Source: Pedobacter sp. ASV28
GTDB taxonomy: Bacteria > Bacteroidota > Bacteroidia > Sphingobacteriales > Sphingobacteriaceae
Direction of reading: 5' to 3'
NCBI RefSeq assembly: GCF_016428855.1
Contig: NZ_JAELTN010000046.1
Coordinates: 1 to 40,340 of the forward strand
DNA: 40,340 nucleotides
The notes beneath the pieces were generated by a model. The model made no database searches, was not told the DNA's origin, and worked only from the letters and a program-made list of their open reading frames with translations. A program made the position numbers and the translations under genes. Positions within the stretch are counted from its first letter, which is position 1; every line of letters starts with the position of its first letter. This document shows, in pieces, positions 27,296 to 33,576 of this stretch.

Positions 27296-27487
27296 GTGGT
27301 CCGAAGTTTGGGCGTTGGAAGAACAAGGAGCAAGGAATAAGAAGTAAAGACCAGGGTTGGTTAATCGGTGAATTGCTTAAAGTCCGAAGTCGGAGGTCCG
27401 GAGTCCGAAGTTTGGATGTTTGAGAGAACAAGGAGTAAGGAACAAGGAGCAAAGACCGGGATTGGTTAATCGGTGAATTGCTTAACT
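27296..27487. repeat. Degenerate ~104-bp tandem repeat, two copies
   Basis: CCGAAGTTTGG begins at 27301 and again at 27405. GGTTAATCGGTGAATTGCTT recurs about 105 bp apart (27359 and 27464). Between them both copies carry purine-rich AACAAGGAGCAAGGAA-like sequence. Smaller GTCCGAAG/GTCCGGAG motifs are internally repeated. This is non-coding; a 102-codon frame across it merely translates the repeat. Confidence 0.75.
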
Positions 27488-27930
27488 GGTTAATTGTTGG
27501 AAGTCCGAAGAACATTCCCAAGAACGCAAAACGGCCTTATTGGATTCCGCCGCAATAGGTAGCGGAACTTCAGTACTACCCCAAAAACAGCACGTACAAG
27601 AAATTAGGCAGTCGTGCAAAGGGAAAGCGCAAAAGGAAGACTTTCTAATTTCGCCGAAAAAGTTTCGCCAGACTAGTGCAAGGAAGGCAATACCGCCTTG
27701 ACGTTATGCCTTGTTTATTTGTGATTTTAAAGGTAGGCATGCTTTCGCCTTGCTCAAGTTGTTAAACTTTGTGTCAAGACAAAGTTTAGTGAAATACATC
27801 CAAACGCATGGTTCAAGCCAAAAGCAAAAGCATAAAGAGAAAGCAAAGATGGGGCAGGCTTGGCCTTTGCCCCCCTATTTCTCTAATCTATGCCCTATAT
27901 AAACGGTATAAATTCCTTATGGCAGATTTT

Positions 27931-27969
27931 GCTCCCGTTGTTCCTGGCCATGCCCTCTACGGTCTGGAT
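27931..27969 (-). pseudogene. Fossil of an Rhs core segment
   Basis: Read leftward this stretch encodes IQTVEGMARNNG, against IQTEEGMARNNG in the intact Rhs protein at 30220-33552. At DNA level about 37 of 39 bases match the region near 31270-31308. Homology stops on both sides. It is a leftover of a third Rhs cassette, pointing to repeated gain and loss of cassettes at this site. Confidence 0.75.
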
Positions 27970-28203
27970 AAAATATGGAGTTGTGGCTTATACGGTACCT
28001 AGTTCGTTAGTCAAGATTTTTAATCCTAATTTGGCTAACAGCCGCCGATTCACCAATAATATGATTTCTTATGGCTAGACTTAAAATCCACTTTCAACTG
28101 GATCGTGATTACAAATCCCGACCAAGGGGGTGCACCAACTCTAGATAATTTATTATCCTAAACATACTCAAATAAGCAGATTACTTATATAAAAGACTAA
28201 TAT

Positions 28204-28509
28204 TTATTTATGAGATTTTATCCAATTATCATCCATTGCTTTTCTTGTATAGCTAGCAACTAATTCTATATCGTCATCTAATTTCCTTTTAATAAAAATA
28301 CTCCCATTTTTTTTCTTAAATGGAATATCATAATAAGATAACACTATTATTAACCTATTATTAAAGTCATTATTAACATTAACTACAGAAGTGATTCCAT
28401 TTGTTGTCAATTTGGGTGTAAAAATTACATATGCCTCTCTCATATACCAAACTAATGCAATTAATAATATGCCAGTTATTAAAAGGATTTTCAAAATTGT
28501 CTTCTTCAT
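28204..28509 (-). CDS. Predicted membrane-anchored immunity protein (hypothetical)
   Basis: This 101-residue protein of no family I recognise has an N-terminal uncleaved-looking membrane segment (ILKILLITGILLIALVWYM). It continues as a small soluble, beta-strand-rich domain with IVLSYYDIPFKKKNGSIFIK, ending in a lysine-rich tail. The topology suggests an inner-membrane anchor with a periplasmic domain. Its ATG overlaps by 4 nt (ATGA) the stop of the Rhs toxin tip frame upstream, the typical arrangement of an effector and its immunity gene. If so, the toxin would act in the periplasm or at the membrane. Base composition is very AT-rich compared with the Rhs core. Immunity function is inferred from context only. 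Confidence 0.6.
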   Translation of the reverse strand: MKKTILKILLITGILLIALVWYMREAYVIFTPKLTTNGITSVVNVNNDFNNRLIIVLSYYDIPFKKKNGSIFIKRKLDDDIELVASYTRKAMDDNWIKSHK

Positions 28510-28907
28510 TTTTTTATTTTATAAATGATATTGTTGCTATCGAACCAAAATGTTCTATGTATTATGGTTCCATTTATAGATGTCTTCCAAAAGCTTCTTA
28601 AGTCATAATCTTTAGCTCCTCCATGATCCTTTAAATAGATACCATCGTTATCAGATATATTGCCAAAACCAGGAATATAAGCTGACATTCCTGCATTCCA
28701 GTCATATCTATCTTTCCAAACATTTTGTATTTCACCAACTACCTTTATTATATCTCCTTTCTTGCTAATAGTAACTTTAGCTGATGAATTGATTTGACTT
28801 AGACCACTAGCATAATATAACTCTGAAAAAACACCAGCATCAACAACGGCGTCCCAGTAATCATTTAGAGTTATTGATTGTCCTTCTTTAAGTTTTTTAG
28901 CAGCGTT
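28506..28907 (-). CDS. Rhs toxin tip in the -1 frame of the orphan cassette (frameshifted part)
   Basis: This is not a free-standing gene by appearance. The frame is open from 28907 to a TGA at 28508-28506, and its first ATG (28688) would remove more than half. It encodes 128 residues from CTT at 28892: LKEGQSITLNDYWDAVVDAG, then segments such as GDIIKVVGEIQNVWKDRYDW, IPGFGNISDNDGIYLKDHGG and AKDYDLRSFWKTSINGTIIH, rich in Asp, Trp and Tyr. That is coherent protein, unlike the random out-of-frame ORFs around it. It lies directly after the 0-frame Rhs cassette (28871-29692) and joins it by a -1 shift at A_AAA_AAC. The AT content is that of a toxin tip. The toxin activity is unknown; see the frameshift site entry. 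Confidence 0.65.
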   Translation of the reverse strand, partial: NAAKKLKEGQSITLNDYWDAVVDAGVFSELYYASGLSQINSSAKVTISKKGDIIKVVGEIQNVWKDRYDWNAGMSAYIPGFGNISDNDGIYLKDHGGAKDYDLRSFWKTSINGTIIHRTFWFDSNNIIYKIKK

Positions 28908-29692
28908 TCAATTTGATCATTAAACCTATTTACATTTTTTTGATAAGCATCCTTAAAATCGCCAAAATTCATTAAGAACTTATAGTCAATATTTCTCTGG
29001 CTACCAGTTCCATCTATAAAATGCTGTAAATTATCAGCCGCAAAATCTTTTCCATTTGCCCTAGAGCTCTCAATCATCCTAATGTATTTATCTCTTATTG
29101 CTCTTACCTTTCCTCCATCTTTAAGCTCTTGCATAAATGCTTCTATATCCCCCAAATCACTTGTCGACAAGTTTCCGTTCATATCATAAGCCCACATACC
29201 ATCGGGATCAATAAAGCGAACGGGATTATCCATCGCATATGTATATGGAGACCATCGCCTTCCTAATTCCGCAAGCGAATCCACTGCATTCCATCTTCCA
29301 ATCACCGGATCATAGAACCTTGCGCCGTAATCGTATTGCCCAAGCTCCTCCTGCAGCTCCTTGCCGTTGTACAGGTATCTGTTGTCCGTTGAACCTGCAA
29401 GAGCTTTCTTCCTCAATCCGAAGGCATAGTAGTCGTCACGCTGCAGCATCCGCACAGCGCCACCGTAAATATCGAAACTTGCACGCACATTTCCAAGGTG
29501 GTCGGTCAGGTTGTACTCGTAGGTGTAGCTGCCCCCGCTGTTCCTGGCCATGCCCTCCTCGGTCTGGATGAAGTCGATCGTTCCGTTGGTGTACTGGATG
29601 CCGTCCATATAGTCGGTGGTCACGGTCGTCCCGGCCGTGGACACCTTCCGCAGCTTCCTTCCCGTGGCATCGTAGGCATAGCGCACAAGCAC
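28871..29692 (-). CDS. Orphan Rhs C-terminal cassette, 0-frame part
   Basis: These 273 residues start with GTG at 29692 (an in-frame stop lies about 33 nt upstream) and have no signal peptide. Residues 1-160 repeat the Rhs core of the neighbouring full-length protein: YDATGRKLRKVSTAGTTVTT, TDHLGNVRASFD, LYNGKELQEELGQYDYGARF and the end-of-core YTYAMDNPVRFIDPDGMW. After DPDGMW the sequence is completely different from the full-length protein: a charged, helical tip (YDMNGNLSTSDLGDIEAFMQ and on). The frame ends at TAA 28873-28871, six codons after an A_AAA_AAC heptamer. This is the displaced (orphan) rhsCT arrangement: a promoterless module that can replace the tip of the intact gene by recombination through the shared core. 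Confidence 0.85.
   Translation of the reverse strand: MLVRYAYDATGRKLRKVSTAGTTVTTDYMDGIQYTNGTIDFIQTEEGMARNSGGSYTYEYNLTDHLGNVRASFDIYGGAVRMLQRDDYYAFGLRKKALAGSTDNRYLYNGKELQEELGQYDYGARFYDPVIGRWNAVDSLAELGRRWSPYTYAMDNPVRFIDPDGMWAYDMNGNLSTSDLGDIEAFMQELKDGGKVRAIRDKYIRMIESSRANGKDFAADNLQHFIDGTGSQRNIDYKFLMNFGDFKDAYQKNVNRFNDQIETLLKNLKKDNQ
28892..28898 (-). promoter_or_regulatory. Candidate -1 ribosomal frameshift site, A_AAA_AAC
   Basis: In the 0-frame of the cassette starting at 29692, the codons are CTA AAA AAC TTA, so the heptamer A_AAA_AAC is in the correct phase for tandem -1 slippage. The next codon would then be CTT, opening the 128-residue tip frame that ends at the immunity start. Without slippage, termination occurs at 28871. 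A loss of one A from an original A7 tract is the alternative explanation. Confidence 0.5.
29247..29675 (-). repeat. Direct repeat of Rhs core, copy 1 (orphan cassette)
   Basis: Nearly identical DNA to 30988-31411 over about 425 bases, with one short diverged, 6-nt-different stretch around 29375-29415. It encodes the same end-of-core segment and would serve as the homology arm for tip exchange. Confidence 0.85.
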
Positions 29693-29771
29693 CGTTACAC
29701 TTATGCTTGCGCTAGAAATCGCTTAAGCTAGAGGGTGTCAGTTTCATCGAAATCTCCACCAATTTTTAGGA

Positions 29772-30218
29772 TTAAAGAAAAAAAGAACTTTTGAAACCCT
29801 TATCTATTTCGATATGATTGAATGGCTGATACAAAACATTAGCTATCTCAAATGGCAAGTATTTGATATCCAACTTAATAATCGGCTTTACCACCAAATG
29901 GTAGTTATCGTCCTCAAAGTTATTAAGCATTGTTTTGTCAAATGAATAAAGCCCTTTTTGCGCCATCAATATAAAATCCGAAAGATATCGTTCATCCGGT
30001 TTACGATTAATCATTATTTCATTTAACATTGGATTTATCTCTATATCACTTATGTTGGGTAAGTTCCGAAAGTAATCCGATAGTAATTGAATATTCTCTT
30101 CTGATTTAGAAACTGACTTTGGTAGTCTACCCCCAGCAGAAGCTACAAATCCAATTTTACTATCACTAGTGAAGAACCAATCAATATCTAGAGTGGACTG
30201 TTCTAATTCTGTTATCAT
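29772..30218 (-). CDS. Predicted immunity protein for the deaminase-tipped Rhs toxin
   Basis: A start at 30272 is possible, but it lies inside the toxin gene. ATG at 30218 is 1 nt from the toxin stop codon (30220-30222) and gives 148 residues starting MITELEQSTLDIDWFFTSDS. The protein is acidic, soluble and without signal or membrane segment, so it is cytoplasmic. Segments include IGFVASAGGRLPKSVSKSEE and FNHIEIDKGFKSSF. I do not recognise a named family; the DIDWFF...GFVASAGG opening resembles proteins often found next to polymorphic toxins. Position immediately after a deaminase-type toxin tip and its AT-rich composition support an immunity role in the cytoplasm, where a nucleic-acid deaminase would act. 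Confidence 0.68.
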   Translation of the reverse strand: MITELEQSTLDIDWFFTSDSKIGFVASAGGRLPKSVSKSEENIQLLSDYFRNLPNISDIEINPMLNEIMINRKPDERYLSDFILMAQKGLYSFDKTMLNNFEDDNYHLVVKPIIKLDIKYLPFEIANVLYQPFNHIEIDKGFKSSFFL

Positions 30219-30219
30219 A

Positions 30220-33200
30220 TTAATTCTTTCCAAATATAATTTTACAATTAGGGCACATTGGTATAACTTCACCGGTTCGTGGCCTAATTGCTGGTGTCAA
30301 ATTTATGTCTTTAATTGTAGCTGAAGGATTTTTTAATAATAGTTCATTTGCTGCACGTACTTCACAGCAGGCCCCTACTGTACCTGCAGAATTCTTAGTC
30401 CCCATACCTCCGAGAGATTGAGCAGCTTGCTCCATTTGAGGAGATACCACAGTTGGTGGCGCACCGCTTGTAGCTACGGAAGTTTGACCATTTAATTCTG
30501 CTCCACCTACCGTGGCTGGCCTCATTCCAGCCATATTCATTTCTTCAGCTATAGTACTAGTTGTATTAGTGAGAGCCTTTGTTGTCAAATTGCTCAATCC
30601 CTTTCCAGCTAAGGTGAGTGCCCCATCGGTTGCCGCCGCAACACTTGCATTTGCAAAGTTTTTTCCAGCTATATTGCCTAGTGCATTTCCGTTGCCATTA
30701 ACCACAGCCTTCACTGCATCGACTTCGTCCTTAACGTAGTTAACCACATGGGTAATTGGTAATACTTTAGCATAATTTCTAGCGTAAGTTTTGACGAGCT
30801 CACCTGATGATTTGTCAGCTAACCCTTTTACCTTTGCTGGGATACTGGCAACACCATTATAGATTGCCGTATATTGAGCTTTAGCTGAGCTAACAGCAGA
30901 ATTCCACAAGTTACTAAAAAAACCCGGTCCAGGCCACATCCCATCGGGATCCATGAACCTAATAGGATTGTCGAATGTATAGCTGTAGGGAGACCATCTT
31001 CTTCCAAACTCGGCAGCAGGATCCACGCTGTTCCACCTGCCGATCACCGGATCATAGAACCTTGCGCCGTAATCGTATTGCCCAAGCTCCTCCTGCAGCT
31101 CCTTGCCGTTGTACAGGTATTTGTTCGTCCCACCGCTTACCGCCTTCCTCAGCCCGAAGGCGTAGTAGTCGTCACGCTGCAGCATCCGCACAGCGCCACC
31201 GTAAATATCGAAACTTGCACGCACATTTCCAAGGTGGTCGGTCAGGTTGTACTCATAGGTGTAGCTGCCCCCGTTGTTCCTGGCCATGCCCTCTTCGGTC
31301 TGGATGAGGTCGATCGTCCCGTTGGTGTACTGGATGCCGTCCACATAGTCGGTGGTCACGGTCGTCCCGGCCGTGGACACCTTCCGCAGCTTGCGGCCCG
31401 TGGCATCGTAGATGTAGGCCAGGTTCACGGGCCCCGTCACCGTTTGGGGCAGGTTCAGGTGGTTGTAGGTAAGCGCTGCCCCGTTGCGGCCGTCGGTCAC
31501 AGCATTGCCGTTGGCATCGTAGGCATAGGTCCCCGTCAGCCCCGCTACCGACAGCAGCCTGTTGCCCGTATAGCTGTAGGCCATGGCCCCGCTGTTGTCC
31601 CTGCTCAGGCTGCCGATGTTCCCCATCGGATCATAGGCGATCATCTCCCTCATGCCAGTGGCCCCTGCCATCGTCAGCCTGTTCAACCTGTCGTACTGAT
31701 AGGTAAAGCTGTTGCTGCCCCCATTGGTATAGTCCTGCCCCGAGATGTTGCCGTTGTACTGCGGTTGGCTTCCGTTATCGTACTTCAGTTCCATGCCGAA
31801 CTCCGGACTTGTGCTGTCCCTCAGCCAGCCACGCTCGTTGTAGGCATAGGTGGTGGCCTGCATCCCGCCCGCCAGCTTCTTCTCTTTGAGCTGGCCGATC
31901 TCGTTGTAGGACAGGGCGCTGAGCGCCACAGAAGCACCCCCGTTGATGCTCTTGGTGGTCTGCAGCGGCCTGCCCATATGGTCGTAGGTGTAGGCCGTAG
32001 CTATGGTGGTATTTGCAGCTCCGTAAACACGGTGTACCCTTTCGGTAGAGGTAAGCGTACCGTCGAAGGCCCAGGTATTGGTCAGCTCGTCATAACTGTC
32101 CACATGGACAATGCCGCCCTTATAGTGCTGGCTGAAGGTCTTCTTCACCCGGCCATGGTCGTCGTAGTAGGTTATGCTCAGCAGCTTGTCCGTCGTCCCC
32201 AGCACACTCACCAGGCTGCCCGTGGCAAGGCCCCTGGTCATCCCGCTCTTCCCCGCATATTGGTACTGTGCCGTTGCCGCACCGGGAAAGTCGTAGCCGT
32301 CGTAGTAGGACACTGTCAGCTTGGTATAGGGATATTCCGAATAGCGTGGGTAGGAAACATCGGTATAGTCACTGTTAGGTGGCCTGGTCTCCCATAATGG
32401 ATGGTCCGGGGCCGTGCCGTCGCTCTCGGCATCTACCTCTGCCTGTACCTGCGCCCTTGTATTGTTGCTTGCCTTGACAAACATGCCGGTCATTACCGTA
32501 CGGCTTAGTGCATCGTACTTGGTAAAGTGCCATTGGTTGTTTATTCTCTGGTTTGCATCCTGGCCCAGTACCAGTTGGTCCAGCTTATTGTACACCATGT
32601 ATTCCCAGCCCCTGCCCGGTACCTTCTTCTCTATCTGTCTGCGTCTTCCGTCGTAATGATAACCGTAGATAAAATTATCGAATACCGTCTGGGTCTCGTC
32701 AAAACTGGTGATGTCCTGCCCGTTCTCGTTCACTGCCGGTGGCAATACGTAGCGAAGGTTGCCAAGTACGTCGTAGACGTAATAGGTGCCCAGGCTCTTG
32801 GCACTGGTCTCCCAGTTCCTTTTGAGTACCACACGCCCTTCAAGGTCCCTGAACTCTTCCACAATACCGGCATTTCCGTGCACGGTCTGCCAGTTTTCAT
32901 CCCTGGTGACAGTCTTGTACAACTTGCCTGCGGGATATGTCGTTGCACCGGCACCGTTATTGGTGCCGTTTATGGACCATAGCCTCACCTCGCCTGCGGC
33001 ATTGGTTCCGTAGGCCGTCTTTACGCTGTGGTCGTCTGCAGAACCGGCAGCAGGTTGCCATGTAGTGCCGGGAGCACCCTGTTTCAGCACCCTGCTCAAC
33101 GGGCTGGCCTCGAAGATGGTAAGGCCGTAGGGACTGGGGGTCTTTGCCACGCCGGCATCCCAGCCACCGCCCGGCTGGTAGAACGAGCCCTGTGTGGTTA

Positions 33201-33552
33201 TTCCCGATGGTTTGTAGCTCCCGTCGTTTGCCGACTGCTCGGCATAGGGCAGATACTTTTTCGCCTCCCTGCCCAAGGCGTCGTACTCGAAGACCTGTAC
33301 CAGGTCCTTCCCACCGGGGCTGCCCTGCCAGGTTACCGTCTGAAGGGGACGGCCGAGGCCGTCGAAGTACTGGATGGTACGGTTGGCCTGGTCTACCGGA
33401 AGGCCGTTCAGGGAAGCGGTAGTGGTCTTGCCCGGTACCTTGACGGTGGTCTCCACCACGTAGTTCTGGGTGCTGGTGAGACTCTGCGCCTGCACTGCAA
33501 AACGCAAGGCCATAAAAACTAGAAATAGGGCGGGTAGTTTCATTTTTCTCAT
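30220..33552 (-). CDS. Rhs-family polymorphic toxin with DUF6443 and YwqJ-like deaminase tip
   Basis: This 1110-residue exported protein has a signal peptide (KLPALFLVFMALRFAVQAQS). A DUF6443 domain follows (about 25-150; RTIQYFDGLGRPLQTVTWQG). YD/RHS repeats run about 220-800 (YDVLGNLRYVLPP, YDHMGRPLQTTKS, YDPMGNIGSL). The Rhs-associated core ends YDYGARFYDPVIGRWNSVDP and NPIRFMDPDGMW (near 870). The variable tip has an Ala-rich pre-toxin helical region (about 880-1000), then a C-terminal deaminase-like motif: Cys1062-Cys1063-Glu1064 (GACCEVRAANELL), PRTGEVIP, and zinc-binding pair Cys1100/Cys1103 in CPNCK. This matches the (H/C)xE...CxxC layout of YwqJ-type deaminases. The Rhs core would form a cocoon that releases the tip. 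The core is GC-rich, the tip AT-rich. Confidence 0.92.
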   Translation of the reverse strand: MRKMKLPALFLVFMALRFAVQAQSLTSTQNYVVETTVKVPGKTTTASLNGLPVDQANRTIQYFDGLGRPLQTVTWQGSPGGKDLVQVFEYDALGREAKKYLPYAEQSANDGSYKPSGITTQGSFYQPGGGWDAGVAKTPSPYGLTIFEASPLSRVLKQGAPGTTWQPAAGSADDHSVKTAYGTNAAGEVRLWSINGTNNGAGATTYPAGKLYKTVTRDENWQTVHGNAGIVEEFRDLEGRVVLKRNWETSAKSLGTYYVYDVLGNLRYVLPPAVNENGQDITSFDETQTVFDNFIYGYHYDGRRRQIEKKVPGRGWEYMVYNKLDQLVLGQDANQRINNQWHFTKYDALSRTVMTGMFVKASNNTRAQVQAEVDAESDGTAPDHPLWETRPPNSDYTDVSYPRYSEYPYTKLTVSYYDGYDFPGAATAQYQYAGKSGMTRGLATGSLVSVLGTTDKLLSITYYDDHGRVKKTFSQHYKGGIVHVDSYDELTNTWAFDGTLTSTERVHRVYGAANTTIATAYTYDHMGRPLQTTKSINGGASVALSALSYNEIGQLKEKKLAGGMQATTYAYNERGWLRDSTSPEFGMELKYDNGSQPQYNGNISGQDYTNGGSNSFTYQYDRLNRLTMAGATGMREMIAYDPMGNIGSLSRDNSGAMAYSYTGNRLLSVAGLTGTYAYDANGNAVTDGRNGAALTYNHLNLPQTVTGPVNLAYIYDATGRKLRKVSTAGTTVTTDYVDGIQYTNGTIDLIQTEEGMARNNGGSYTYEYNLTDHLGNVRASFDIYGGAVRMLQRDDYYAFGLRKAVSGGTNKYLYNGKELQEELGQYDYGARFYDPVIGRWNSVDPAAEFGRRWSPYSYTFDNPIRFMDPDGMWPGPGFFSNLWNSAVSSAKAQYTAIYNGVASIPAKVKGLADKSSGELVKTYARNYAKVLPITHVVNYVKDEVDAVKAVVNGNGNALGNIAGKNFANASVAAATDGALTLAGKGLSNLTTKALTNTTSTIAEEMNMAGMRPATVGGAELNGQTSVATSGAPPTVVSPQMEQAAQSLGGMGTKNSAGTVGACCEVRAANELLLKNPSATIKDINLTPAIRPRTGEVIPMCPNCKIIFGKN
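30988..31411 (-). repeat. Direct repeat of Rhs core, copy 2 (full-length gene)
   Basis: Partner of 29247-29675 in the same orientation, about 1.74 kb away. Recombination between them would delete the deaminase tip and its immunity gene and attach the orphan tip in frame to the intact Rhs protein. Confidence 0.85.
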
Positions 33553-33576
33553 AAAAAATCTTCTGGTTGGTCTTGT

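Larger units (their letters stand above)
27101..28203. other. Gene-poor spacer between pectin and Rhs loci
   Basis: About 1.1 kb without a credible gene. It holds the promoter side of the HTCS gene (27101-27212), a ~104-bp tandem repeat (27290-27500), a hairpin with 9-bp arms (27764-27787, AAACTTTGT pairing with ACAAAGTTT) and an Rhs fossil (27931-27969). Short frames of 60-100 codons are present on both strands but show no coding character. Confidence 0.6.

Noticed and set aside
27213..27521. 102-codon - strand ORF; also the idea of a CRISPR array here
   Set aside because: It translates the tandem repeat itself (SNSPINQ repeated). Only two long degenerate copies without regular spacers exist, so it is not CRISPR.
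28506..28688. Colicin-M-like D-x-Y-D...H-R active site in the orphan toxin tip (KDYDLRSFW ... IIHR)
   Set aside because: The spacing differs: K not D precedes D-Y-D, and the H-R is 13 residues later instead of about 5. The membrane-anchored immunity fits the idea, but the motif does not.
31078..32397. 439-codon + strand ORF (and similar long + frames in 32527-33522 and 33580-34245)
   Set aside because: Antisense shadows of the GC-rich Rhs core genes; they are low-complexity V/P/G/R-rich translations without any domain.
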